64,000 nt of DNA from Smittia aterrima (lineage: Eukaryota > Arthropoda > Insecta > Diptera > Chironomidae), in NCBI GenBank assembly GCA_033063855.1, contig CP093831.1, positions 496,001 through 560,000 on the forward strand. Reading direction: 5' to 3'. Both the position numbers and the translations under genes were made by a program. The notes beneath the pieces are model-generated. The model saw only the letters and a list, made by a program, of their open reading frames with translations. It did not search any database and was not told the DNA's origin. Shown in pieces: positions 21,685 to 32,500 of this stretch; the stretch's first letter is position 1, and each line of letters starts with the position of its first letter.

Positions 21685-23111
21685 ATGAAGCAAGTAACGT
21701 TTCTCTACAGTTTTCTTGTTAACTTCGTGATTCTCCTCTTAATTTGCGATGAGTCGTCTGCAAACCGGGATTTTTACAAAATTTTAAATGTTGGAAAGTC
21801 AGCAACTTTGCATGAAGTTAAGAAAGCTTACAGAAAATTAGCGAAAGAACTTCATCCCGACAAGAACAAAGATGACCCAAATGCCTCAGAGAAGTTTAGT
21901 GATTTATCGTCTGCTTACGAAGTTTTAAGTGACGAGGACAAAAGGAAGCTGTATGATAGATGTGGAGAGGAGTGCGTAAAGAAGGAGGGAATGATGTCTG
22001 ATGGAGGTGAGTTGATAATTATTTCCATTAAAAAGATATATTAACGAATCGCAAAATCTAAATCTCTATTTTTTATAATTTCTAGGAATGGATCCCTTTG
22101 CCAGCTTCTTCGGTGACTTTGGGTTCAACTTTGGGGGTCAGGATCAAAGAAACGAAGTTCACAAAGGAGCAAACATTGTGATGGACTTATATGCGACCTT
22201 AGAAGAGATGTATACAGGAAACTTTGTTGAGGTAATTAAAATTAAACAGACACCGTGACGTGTCATTACTCTGGGCATTACCGAAAATTGTTATCAATTT
22301 CATATTAATTTCAGATAACAAGAAACAAACCCGTTCTCAAGCCAGCTCATGGAACACGTAAATGTAACTGCCGTCAAGAAATGGTTACAAGAAACCTCGG
22401 ACCAGGAAGATTCCAAATGATGCAACAAAATGTTTGTGATGAATGTCCCAACGTTAAATTAGTTAATGAAGAAAGAATTCTTGAAGTCGAGATTGAAAAT
22501 GGAGGTATATCATTTTTTACAATATCTTATTGAATTGATTTTAATATAACTCTTTTTCAGTTCAGGATGGTCATGAAACGAGATTCGTAGCTGAAGGCGA
22601 ACCTCACATGGATGGAGAGCCTGGAGATCTCATTATAAAGTAAGCAGTTTAATGTCAACCATAACACTAATCTCACTAATCTTATTATCAATAGAATAAG
22701 ACAAATGCCACATCGACTTTTCGAGAGAAGAGGTGATGACTTATATACCAACGTTACTATTTCGCTTCAAGTGAGTCCAGAGCTTTGATTGAAAAATGTA
22801 TAAATGATAACCCAAATTATTTTCAGGATGCGCTTGTAGGATTTTCGATGGAGATTACTCACTTAGATGGCCATAAAGTTTCAATCGTGAGGGAGAAAGT
22901 CACTTGGCCAGGTGCCCGCATTCGTAAGAAGGGAGAAGGAATGCCGAACTTTGAAAACAACAACCTACAAGGAACTCTCTACGTCACTTTCGATGTGAAA
23001 TTCCCTGAAGAAGATTTCACACAAGAAGCAAAGGAAAAAATCAAAGATATTTTAGCTCAAGCATCAATCAACAAAGTGTACAATGGACTGAATACCAATT
23101 CCAATGCTTAA
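21685..23111 (+). CDS. DNAJB11: ER DnaJ chaperone ERdj3 (DNAJB11)
   Basis: Six exons (21685-22006, 22086-22231, 22315-22504, 22561-22639, 22695-22770, 22827-23111) give 365 aa against about 358 in the family. A hydrophobic signal peptide (FLYSFLVNFVILLLI, cleavage probably near residue 26) precedes a J domain starting RDFYKIL, with the HPD motif at 57-59. A short Gly/Phe region (DPFASFFGDFGFNFGG) and the substrate-binding domains follow, with the family's interrupted cysteine pairs (CNC...CDEC). The protein is an Hsp40 co-chaperone for BiP in the ER lumen. The Drosophila orthologue is shriveled (shv). I saw no KDEL-type tail, as is normal for ERdj3. Confidence 0.94.
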
Positions 23112-23401
23112 GCTATGTGAATATAATTTAAAATAAAGTTTAAATAGTGAATTGAATAAAAACAGAAAATTCATTATATCGCTTATATTTATTTAAAAGG
23201 TTTTTTTCAGATTCTCGTTTTCTTTCCGCTTTTTCTTAAGCCTTTTAATTAGCTAGATATGTTTTATGTTTTTCGGTTATAACGATCATTTTCAAATTAT
23301 AAAGGGAGCAAAGCTGAGTGTCTTTGTTTATGTTTTTCATCAATAGAAAAAGTTTTTAGTTAAAGGAATTCGCTGTTAATCCGTCGATTACACAGTTCAA
23401 G
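23112..23401. other. Short gap between DNAJB11 and FAM8A1
   Basis: 290 bp holding the DNAJB11 3' UTR (an AATAAA lies in the first 50 nt) and the FAM8A1 promoter. Nothing else seen. Confidence 0.4.
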
Positions 23402-24414
23402 ATGGAAAACACGATAGCAGGCGATGCAGAGACATCAAGATTACTACCGAAAAATGAAGTTAAGCTGACGAAGGATGAATATTTTAAGGTGACAAATTAA
23501 TTTCTCTGATGTGTCTTTTATAACAAGATTCGATTTTTTTTTATTTAGCTTCTTCAAGAATGGGTAAACCTTCAATCAGCATTCCGAGCCATGGCTTGTT
23601 TCCCTTTAGCTATGGCACAAATGAATTCTTCGGCAGCTGGAATTACATCGCCTGCTTCCACGACCAACACCCCACAGCAGCCAAATGTTCAAATACCGAA
23701 CATGCCATTCGCTAATGGTCGCTGGTTCGATCCAGCAAGAACTGAAGAAATAATTCGTAACAATGGAGGGTTCGAATTAACAATCAGTCCGTTGTACAAA
23801 CGATTCCTCGCTGAAGTTATAGACACTGTAATTCTCTTCATAGTCAAAATCCTGTTTTTCGTAGTGATCATGGATTTCTTCGATATTCACATGTGAGCCG
23901 CACGTTATGAAGGTCAATTATAAAGTTTGACATCATTTTTTTCTTTCTTTTTTCTAGTGGGCTAGACTTGGATATTAACGATTTCAAAGATATGAAGTTC
24001 CTTGAAGATGATTACTCACAGCTTTTAAGTCTTAGCAGTGATTTTCTTCTTCTTGAAATCCTAACAAAAATTGTTTCATGTCTCTATGAAGCTTTTTTTA
24101 CTGTTAAACTTCATGCAACTCCTGGCAAGTTAATCATGGGCATTCGAATTCTTCACGCCGAAGCAGTGTTGCCGTTGGAACAACAAATCAATCATAGTCA
24201 AGGAATCAGAGCTTTGATATTTCCAGCTGATCAACTGACATTCAAACGAGCACTATTCCGATCGCTAGCAAAAAATCTTCTTGTAACTTTGCTTTTTCCG
24301 GTTTATTTCATGCTGTTCTTCTACAAATCTAATCAACTCATTTATGATTTACTTGGTAAGACTGTAGTTGTGGATTACAACCCAAATCCTGTACTTCGAC
24401 GAAGAAACCAATGA
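23402..24414 (+). CDS. FAM8A1: FAM8A1-like RDD-family membrane protein
   Basis: Three exons (23402-23488, 23549-23892, 23958-24414) join in phases 0 and 2 and give 295 aa. After a charged N terminus and a Ser/Thr/Pro/Gln-rich linker comes the RDD-type membrane domain: SPLYKRFLAEVIDTVILFIVKILFFVVI, then FFTVKLHATPGKLIMGIRI and SLAKNLLVTLLFPVYFMLFF. The TPGK..MG motif is typical of RDD proteins. Human FAM8A1 assembles with the HRD1 ubiquitin-ligase complex in ER-associated degradation; the same role here is inferred. The preceding gene encodes another ER quality-control factor, DNAJB11, but they are separate transcription units. AATAAA lies at 24499-24504. Confidence 0.88.
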
Positions 24415-24498
24415 AACTAATGAAAATCACGAAATTCCCTTACCAGTTACCAAAAAGATTTAGCTGCAAGTTTGCACGAAAATCGTTGACAAAAAGCG

Positions 24499-24504
24499 AA
24501 TAAA
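24499..24504 (+). terminator. Polyadenylation signal AATAAA of FAM8A1
   Basis: A hexamer 85 nt after the FAM8A1 stop, 72 nt before the convergent CutC stop codon. Confidence 0.5.
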
Positions 24505-24576
24505 GTTTATTTCATTTTTTGTGAATGTTTTGTTTTTAATTCCATTTTATAAGCTTCATATATTCAGCTTACAAAG

Positions 24577-25384
24577 TTACATCTGATTAAATAACTTAAG
24601 GAGTTCTCTTACTTTTTCTGGATCGCAAATCATCAACGGTTGAAGGTCTTCACTTCCTCCGCCCATTGACAGCCGACTTGGAACTGCAGTCTTCATTTGT
24701 GATCTTGCTGATGCGTGGATTTCTTTACATCCAGTTTCTTCTACAATTTTTGAAACGTTTTCTTTGTTGATCCCGGCACCAGGCATAATCGAAACTCCTT
24801 TATCAGTTGCATAGGCAATTAGTTCTTTTATAGCTTCAATTCCTTGTACAGCCGCTGGTGCAAACCCGCTTGTGAGAATCCTATTCACTCCCAACTCTGC
24901 AATGATGTCAATATTCTTTTTGTAATTGTTGGTATTAGTTTCATCAAAAGCTCGATGGAAAGTCACAGGTTTATCAGCACCCCAAGCAGAAATCAATTTT
25001 CGGCAGTTCTCAACATGAATTTCATTATCGCAACTCAAACACCCAATCACGATTCCATCAGCATCATTTTTTTTAAAGTATTTGATGTCTTCAATCATTG
25101 CTTCGATCTCATCATCACTGAAGCTGAAATCACCTCGACGAATTCGAATCATACAAAATATTTTCGTCTTCGAGTTTCCAATCTAAAAAAAAAATGAAAA
25201 TTTAAGAAAACGATTCGGAAATTCAAAAACTTTTTGTTACCGCTCTCTTAACACCTGTAAATAAACCAACACTTGGAGTCAAACCACCTTCACTTAAAGC
25301 AGAACATAGTTCAACCCTAGCTGCCCCAGCTTCACTGGCATTGACTGCTGACAGAATAGAATCGACGCAAATTTCCAAAACCAT
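24577..25384 (-). CDS. CutC: Copper homeostasis protein CutC homologue
   Basis: Two minus-strand exons (25384-25241, 25182-24577), phase 0, give 249 aa, the usual CutC length. The TIM-barrel family motifs are clear: EICVDSI, AGAARVELCSAL..GGLTPS, MIRIRRGDF, DADGIVIGCL, VTFHRAFD, NRILTSGFAPAA, IMPGAGINKENV and EIHASAR. CutC is a cytosolic copper-binding protein linked to copper homeostasis in bacteria and animals; its exact reaction is unsettled. It sits tail to tail with FAM8A1, and its promoter lies in the 119 bp before the mRpS18A stop. Confidence 0.93.
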
Positions 25385-25503
25385 TTTTACTGCTGAAGAA
25401 GAAATAATATTGCCAACAAGATCCGAAGATAAACAAATTTGAAATTTTATATTCACTACCAAATATTTTTATTGAAATTTAAAATTCTAAATGCTTAAGC
25501 CAT

Positions 25504-26048
25504 TCAATCACGCAATCTGATTGTGTTTTCGTCGTAATATTTGTTGAACTTTTTAAAGCCGAATCGTGTTTTTGGATCCTTCTTACAGTAACTAGGAGTG
25601 AGGTTGATCATTAATCCAGCTTTTTGCGCCATCGTAACCATTGTGCTGATTCTCTTTTGCTGGCGTCTGCATAATCCCGTGACTCTTCTTGGCATCATAC
25701 AACCATCAGGTCGAACATATTGCGAAAGAATCAAGACATCAGTGTGTTTAATATCGAGTCCGAGAGTGCATTCCGGACAAAAACGTTCTCCCTTCTTCTG
25801 ACATTCGACAAGCTCCTTTACTAACAAAGACTCGTTTGCTGATGGAACAATGCTGGCCTTGATAGTGATCGTTTGCTTAGCTTCGTCGCGATTAACATCG
25901 ACTGAAAAAAGAATTTTATAATAAATTTTCATTCATTCAACGATTTAATCTTACTTTGCTTAATACGAGTCGCTGATGTTAGGCTGAAGTTTCTAGCGAA
26001 TGTCGAGATGACATTTTTCTTAAGAATCCCACTCAGTAAATTATTCAT
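25504..26048 (-). CDS. mRpS18A: Mitochondrial ribosomal protein S18A
   Basis: Two minus-strand exons (26048-25955, 25901-25504), phase 1, give 163 aa. The N terminus (NNLLSGILKKNVISTFARNFSL) is a basic, amphipathic presequence. The core shows the bS18 signature with CPECTLGLDIKHTDVLILSQ, GCMMPRRVTGLC and KRISTMVTMAQKAGLM. This subfamily belongs to the mitochondrial ribosome. The 5' end faces PUS1 across only 112 bp. Confidence 0.92.
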
Positions 26049-26160
26049 TTAGCAAAAATTATTTTTGTCGAAAAAAATATCTTTTAGTGGATTTGATTAG
26101 TTTTTGAAAAAAAAAACTTTTTTTTAGGTTACAGAGAAAGTAAACACGGCAAGATAATTA
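26049..26160. promoter_or_regulatory. Compact bidirectional promoter (mRpS18A / PUS1)
   Basis: 112 bp separate the divergent start codons of two genes whose products begin with basic, presequence-like N termini. The interval has long A and T runs. Shared regulation is inferred from spacing only. Confidence 0.5.
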
Positions 26161-27605
26161 ATGTTAAAATCGCTCAATTCTCTTAGATTAGCCACAAAAT
26201 GTAAGTAAACATTCTCATAAGTTGATTTTTCACAAATAAGAATCTGATCATTTCAGATAATTTTTCGTTTCTTCGTAATTTGACGAATTTTGAAATAGAA
26301 CTCAATCAAAGAATAGATCAGCAGATGGAAACAGTAAAAGAAATAAAACAGGAAAAAGTTAAGAAAGAAAGATACAATGGAAAAATCAGACGACGTGATT
26401 GGGTTGAGGAAACGGAAGAAGCCAAACGAGCAAGACTTGAAGCAAATCCAGTTGATCGCGTTAAGCGAAAAAAGTCTCTCGTTCTTTTGGGTTTCTCAGG
26501 TGTGAAATATTATGGAATGCAGCGTAATCCCGACGTTAATACAGTTGAAGAAGAACTTCTAAAAGCTATGCTAAAGCAAGATTGGATTAATGAAGAAGGT
26601 TTCAAAAATCCACAACTAGCTTTCTTTCAGCGTGCGTCAAGAACCGATAAGGGAGTCTCAGCAGCTCGTCAAATCGTTTCATTGAAACTTCGTGAGTAAA
26701 TTAAAGCCAAGTGAAGTAATCGATTTATTATAATAGTATTTTTTAAGCTGATACCGTTGACATAGATGCGATCAATAAAGATCTTCCTGAAGACATTCGA
26801 GTGTTCGCCGTGAAGCGTGTAACGAAAGGATTCAACTCAAAATCTAATTGCGATGCTCGAAGTTATTCTTACACACTTCCGACGTACGCTTTTACAAAAG
26901 ACGATGAGGTTTATTGTGACAAGACGTTTCGATTATCACCTGAAAGATTTGAAGAGCTTAATCGAGTATTGAGCTTATATTTGGGAACAAAGAACTTTCA
27001 CAATTTTACGGTCGATAAGAAGCCTCACGATCAATCAGCATTGCGATTCATGATGTCTTTTGAATGTCAACAACCTTTCGTTCCGGAAAATACAGAAGTT
27101 GAGTTCGCTCGTTTGAAGATCACGGGTCAATCCTTCATGCTCCACCAGATCAGGAAGTAAGCAAAGTGATTAAAATGGAAACCGTAACTTTATTGTTTAT
27201 TTCTCTTGCAGAATGGTTGGTGTTGTAATTGCAATCATGCGGGGTTACTTGGATTCTGATTTTATCAACCGAGCAACGCAAAAGGAACGATTCCTAATAC
27301 ATCACGCTCCCGGACTTGGTCTTGTCTTGGATGCTGTTCATTATAATGTATACAATGAGCGTTACGGCTCAGATGGAGTTCACGAACCTATAACTTTCGA
27401 GAAAGAGGAACCAGTTATTGAAGAATTCTTTAAGAAACACATAATGTCAACAATCATTGAGACGGAATTGAAAGAAACTCCAATGCTTCAATACATTGAC
27501 CGCCTACGAAAGCATAAGTACGAAATGACAGAAAGGCGAGAAGATAAAGATGCTGCAGAGGAAGTGGCCGAAACGGACGAAAAGGAGAAAAATAACAGCG
27601 ATTGA
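26161..27605 (+). CDS. PUS1: tRNA pseudouridine synthase 1 (TruA/PUS1)
   Basis: Four exons (26161-26200, 26257-26691, 26748-27156, 27212-27605) join in phases 1, 1 and 2 and give 425 aa. The first exon encodes a basic, acid-free start (MLKSLNSLRLATK) that could target mitochondria. The catalytic loop ASRTDKGVSAARQ carries the essential aspartate. Other TruA motifs are LVLLGFSGVKYYGMQRNP, SYTLPTYAF, FHNFTVDK, GQSFMLHQIRKMVG and LGLVLDAVHYNVYNERYG. The enzyme converts specific uridines to pseudouridine in nuclear and mitochondrial tRNAs and some mRNAs. The C-terminal tail is charged. AATAAA at 27641-27646. Confidence 0.95.
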
Positions 27606-27640
27606 ATCCTGAGTTGTAATCGAAATACGTTTTATAGGAA

Positions 27641-27646
27641 ATAAAT
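27641..27646 (+). terminator. Polyadenylation signal AATAAA of PUS1
   Basis: A hexamer 36 nt after the PUS1 stop and just before the convergent MYG1 stop at 27662, so the two 3' UTRs nearly touch or overlap. Confidence 0.55.
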
Positions 27647-27661
27647 TTTCAATAATAACAA

Positions 27662-28941
27662 TCAGTGATCAATCAGTCCTTGAGTATCGCGACCATCAAA
27701 CAGAGAATCTTCTGCCATTTTCAGTGTAGCATCGCGAGTCGTAGCTCCACCAATGAATCCAGTTGCATGTACAAATTTAGCTCCTGGGATACCTGATGCC
27801 TTTTCCAATTCCTCGTCACGCAATCCAAACCATTCCTTTAATAAAAATTTGCGACAGATGAACGATCCTTCTTGAACTGGAATGGCCTGAACACGAAAAT
27901 CGTTGGCGCTTGTACCAGTGAAAAGCACGTATTTGATTGTGAAATCACCCAGTTCCTTTTCAATTTCACGAAGATGCTCTTGCCATGGACAGAAGCGCTC
28001 GAGTTCTATTATCTTTCCAGTCAAACTAGTATTATAGCGATTCTTGACAGCTCGTTCGACTATGTTACGAGCAGGAAGCCATGAAGTTCCAAAGAAATAT
28101 ATCTTCTCAGTAAATTCTTTTCCAACATAGGCCATTGCTTCGCGGAAAAGTTCATCGACCTGCATTGGAGTTTTTTCTTCATCCCAGCTTGGATTGAATA
28201 TTTTCACTCGATTGGAGAGATGAGAGTTAATACGGTAATGAGGTTCGCCATCAAATTGAGGAACACCGTTGTCGATAGCGTCAAGCTCCTGGATGAAACT
28301 TGTGTAGATTTTAATGAAAATTGATCGAAGTTGAGGTTTCGTCAGATCAATTCCTTTGTTCTTCTTAAGTATTTCAGAAATCACTTGCTCGCCATAGTGA
28401 ACGTAGATCAGTCCAGCAGAACTCAATCTTAAACGAAAGCAGCCATTGTGTTAAATAGTATAAATATTTAAGAAAACTCCTTACTTAATGTCGCATTTTG
28501 TTTCAAGTTCAGGACGAAGACTGTCGAATGTTTCTGCGAATCCTCGCTGATGGTGGTCGAATCTTTTCTTTGCGGGATCAAATACATCTCCAACATCCAC
28601 TACAATATCACATTCGTCAAGCAAAGGTCGATCACGAGAACGAAGGATTTGGTGATTGCAGAACTCGGGGAGTTGCTTGAGCATGTAACAGGCCAGCGCT
28701 AAAATCAACCAATGAAATAAAATGTGTTTTTTTTTTAATTAAAAATTGTCAAACCTTCATCGCAATGGAAAGTTCCTGAATGAGTTCCAATCGTCGGAGC
28801 AACAATCAGTTTTGCTTTCTTAACTTCATCTGCCATATTTCGTTTTTGAAATTCAACTTTTAATTTAGCTTTGAAATAATTTAAAAGACACTTTCGACTT
28901 CCTTGGCCGGCTGCGATTGAGTTTAAAAAGTTTTTGAACAT
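27662..28941 (-). CDS. MYG1: MYG1 exonuclease
   Basis: Three minus-strand exons (28941-28755, 28698-28485, 28427-27662) join in phases 1 and 2 and give 388 aa. The N terminus is basic (MFKNFLNSIAAGQGSRK), compatible with a mitochondrial presequence. A second ATG lies in frame just before the conserved part. DHH-type phosphoesterase motifs follow: GTHSGTFHCDEALA, SRDRPLLDECDIVVDVG and FDPAKKRFDHHQRGF. The C-terminal part has the MYG1 signatures FNPSWDE, SWLPARNIVE and GFIGGATTRDATL. MYG1 is a 3'-5' RNA exonuclease acting in nucleus and mitochondria. The donor after exon 1 is GTTTGA, weaker than the others, but the join restores the conserved CDEALACYMLK. Confidence 0.94.
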
Positions 28942-29046
28942 GCTTTTCAGTTTGCTTTGATTAATTTCGTCTGACTGTCATAAAATTGCTACGTCACATG
29001 AACTAAACAAATCTTAACGGAAGAAAATCGTAGGAAAATCCAGGTT

Positions 29047-29252
29047 GTCTCTCTACTCAATTTGAATTAACGGTTCTAAAATGTCTAATTTCAAATTAGA
29101 CACAAAGTCAAAAAAAATAATGTTAATTTTCAATTTAAATGAAAGCGAATGCAATGAAGTAATTAAAAATTGTAATTATGTTGAAACGACGGAGTTTTGG
29201 CAATCTGAAAATTAAGCATGAAAATCCGTTAATTCAAATTGAGTAGAGAGAC
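29047..29252. mobile_element. 206-bp MITE-like element with perfect 27-bp terminal inverted repeats
   Basis: Positions 29047-29073 and 29226-29252 are exact reverse complements over 27 bp (left end begins GTCTCTCTACTCAATTTG). The 152-bp interior is AT-rich and noncoding and includes a 9-bp-arm palindrome at 29083-29101. Size, perfect ends and lack of coding capacity fit a nonautonomous DNA transposon. Target-site duplication is unclear: only TT is shared immediately outside each end. It lies in the divergent gap between MYG1 and loco, so it could also be a structured regulatory or RNA element. Confidence 0.65.
29083..29101. repeat. Near-perfect palindrome inside the inverted-repeat element
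   Basis: Nine-base arms GTCTAATTT and AAATTAGAC flank a single C. It lies just inside the left terminal repeat of the 206-bp element. Confidence 0.7.
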
Positions 29253-29561
29253 TTTTCTCGAATAGGCTGTCGAAGGGTAATATTCAACAACAATTGAAGT
29301 CAGCTTTATGTTTTCTTAAATTTCTCAAGTTTTCTCTGAGTTCTTCTGCGTTTTAGTTACTTAAAGTTTAAGTTTTCGTCATTTAACAATTGGAATCAGT
29401 GAATATTTAGTTTCCAATCGAGCAAGCTATCTTTTAAATAAGAATTTCTTTCATGGCCTAGTTTTTTTGTGCAACAGTTGTGGTAATTAAAAAATTCCTT
29501 TTCATTCTCTCTTAATTCGAGTGATAATAATATTGTTTCCATTGATTTTAGTGTCAAAGTA
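29253..29561. other. Upstream region of the long loco isoform
   Basis: 309 bp between the inverted-repeat element and the loco start at 29562. A pyrimidine-rich stretch ends in TTTTAG about 12 nt before the ATG, so an acceptor of a 5' UTR intron is likely. No other feature seen. Confidence 0.4.
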
Positions 29562-32500
29562 ATGCATCCTCATAGAAGAAAAAAGAAGAAACGCGCTAAC
29601 TGGTCGCGAAACATCAGAAATGTTCATCTCGAGGCTATTGAAGGGAAATTTGGTTTTACAATCTCCGGACAACAACCTTGCATTCTCTCTTCCATTGTGA
29701 GGAACTCACCCGCTGACTTGGCTGGATTGAAAAGTGGAGATTTTCTAATATCTGTGAATGGTCAAAGTGTTTGGCAGAGAGATCATGAAGAAATCGTTTG
29801 TTTGATCGGAGCTTCCGAGTCAAATCAAATACGAATCACAATCGCTGACAATTACTTCTCAGACAGTTCAGATGAAGACGCTCATCATCAAAGGTTCCGT
29901 CCAAAATATCCACATAGCAAAACAAGAATCAATCGGATTCATCTGCAAGGGAGAAACTCGGTTGATGTTCATTGTGCAAAATACTTAGAAACACCTCCGA
30001 TTCCAGAGCAACATCCGAGATACTCGCACCTATTCTCAAGTTCAAATTACATGGATCCGCCATTGCCAATGTTTGAAGCTCACAATGTTATTCATAGTCC
30101 AAATGCAAGAAACAACTCGGATATTTTCAATGTCAGTGCTATGGTTAGTCCAAGTCCTCTTAACGCTGCTGCTTCTATGATGAACAGTCCAGAAAGTGTA
30201 TCATTCCGAGTTATGGTTGGCTACTTAGGAACAATTGAAATGCCCAAGCAAATTGCCACCGCATCAAAACTTCAAACAGTACGAAGTTGCATTAGAAAAC
30301 TGCGACAAGAAAAACGAAATCCAGCTTTAGTACTCATGAACATCTTGCCAAGTTCTTTGAATCTCTTAAATAGTAACAGTGTCGTCCTTGCAACTTATCC
30401 GTCCAATCGATTGAATTATGTGAGCTCTAGTTCAGATAACAACAGCAAGTTCTTCGGTTTAGTAACTTCAGCGGTTTACCAGGAAGAAGGTTTACCGTGT
30501 GACACACTCGCGATGCGTAAAATTGCAATCTCCAACAGTTGCCACGTATTTGTGATCGACACAAAGCTTATTGACCACAATACTCATCTCCACAAAGCAG
30601 AGAAATTTAACATCAGTTGCACAAAAGACTCAATATCAAATTCATGTCTCGAATTTCCAACAAACTCAGAATATATTTGCAATCTGATTCGAGGAATGTA
30701 CAGCATCAAGTCACACGTTAAAAATGAAGCAGTTGCTCCTGGGCGGCCGTCAGCAATGAGAAACCTAAATTTTGATGGTCAAAGGAGAAACGACTTTGAT
30801 GATGCTCATGAAATTTTGATGGCCAACTCCCCACATCCAAGCAATCATAGTGAAATTACTACAACATCAAGCAACTCTGACAGTGGCATTGGATTCCACA
30901 ATGATTATGCTAACATCTCGGATCGTATATTAGTTGTAGACTTCCCAGGACTCAATCAAAAACCTCGATTTGGACCACTGAATCAAAATCAATTGCAATA
31001 CATGCAGCGTCAACGACCGCGACCCCTCGGAATTGTTAACGACCTTCAACTGCAAGCAATAAATCCAATAAGAAATATCAGGAGCATGAATCTCTCATCG
31101 CCTCAACCTTCGAGTAGTCGCTCGTCGGAACTTCCAATTGCCCACGCGAAATCGAAGTCAGCTGACTACAGTCCGATAACTGACACTCAGAAGATAAATC
31201 CTCGTTTGACAATTCGTGCAATGCCTGATCCAGTAGTCAAATCGAGTGCACGAAATATTATCGACAAAGATCCTGCTTACGAAAACTACGAAAATATTTA
31301 CCCTCAAACTGTAGACGATGTTTGGTATAATGGTAAAACTTTAGACGAAGCAGGGAACGTTGTTCAAGAGAGAGCTGTAGATGTTCCTGACTCGATTGAG
31401 CCGTTGAATGATCAGCAGCGAAATATAGTAGTGAGGTCTTGTGACGATCTTATCATGGTGATGGATAAAGAGGACTCAAGATATACACGAGATGTACATT
31501 CGCACAAGGTCTTGAACGAAAAACAACCTGATCACGTATTTCTTGCGCCAGCAAGTAAACCTTCAAGAAAATGCATAAACAAAAAGTCGCTCACCATTTC
31601 TGGAAAAATCAAGTCTTCACACGAAGATTCAAAGATAAAAACCGAGAGCAATCTCTTGCACTACAAGCTGAGTCCGAAAGTCTTTGGAGTACCACGACCT
31701 GTTTCAATGAGTTTCGAGAATCTTTCATCGACAACGAAGCGAAGAAGTTTGTTTGGAAGTCGCAAAAAGAACAAAGAACAAGAAGATGAAACCTTTTCGA
31801 TCTGGGGAAGTCTTCAGGAACTAAGACAATCCGATGTCCTAAAGCAGCCTCAACCTACAAACAACTTTCTTGAAGGAACTTATAGCGAGCCTAGCTTGAA
31901 CCAAAACTTGGACGAGGTGAGTTTCTGTTTCATTTATTTTCCATTGTAAATTTTATGTCTCGCAAACACCTGTTGCCATTCAATTACAATAATTCATTTC
32001 TCGCACGCGACTCAGCATCACTTGTGCAATAATGGTCGTAAACTCTGAAAGAGAAAACTTTATGCTCCTCCTCTACATTGCCATTCGATTGCCAATTGTT
32101 TATTATCGCTTTACACAGTCTCGTCTTCACAATTTATTGATTACTCGTCCAGGACTTTGCCTTCAATATTTGTACAGAGAAGAGAAAAAGTCGACTTGAT
32201 CTTCTCATAATTGCGTTTCTCACTCGCAAATGATCTTCAGTAGCTTTTATACTTTTGAGACACGAGCACTTCGTCAATTAGCAATTTGATAAAATAAAAG
32301 AGAGACAAATTGAGGGTCCGCGAGGGGTTTCAAGCAGAGCAAATAAAGTCGTTTTTCAATTTAATTCAATTAAGTCTCAGTGCCAGACTTCTGATAACGA
32401 GCATTGTGATAATCGACTATGTGAGATAATTGAGAAGAATTAGCTTCCATCAATCGAAAGATTATTGTTGAGGGATGAGGAACGACTCAGTTGCATCTGA

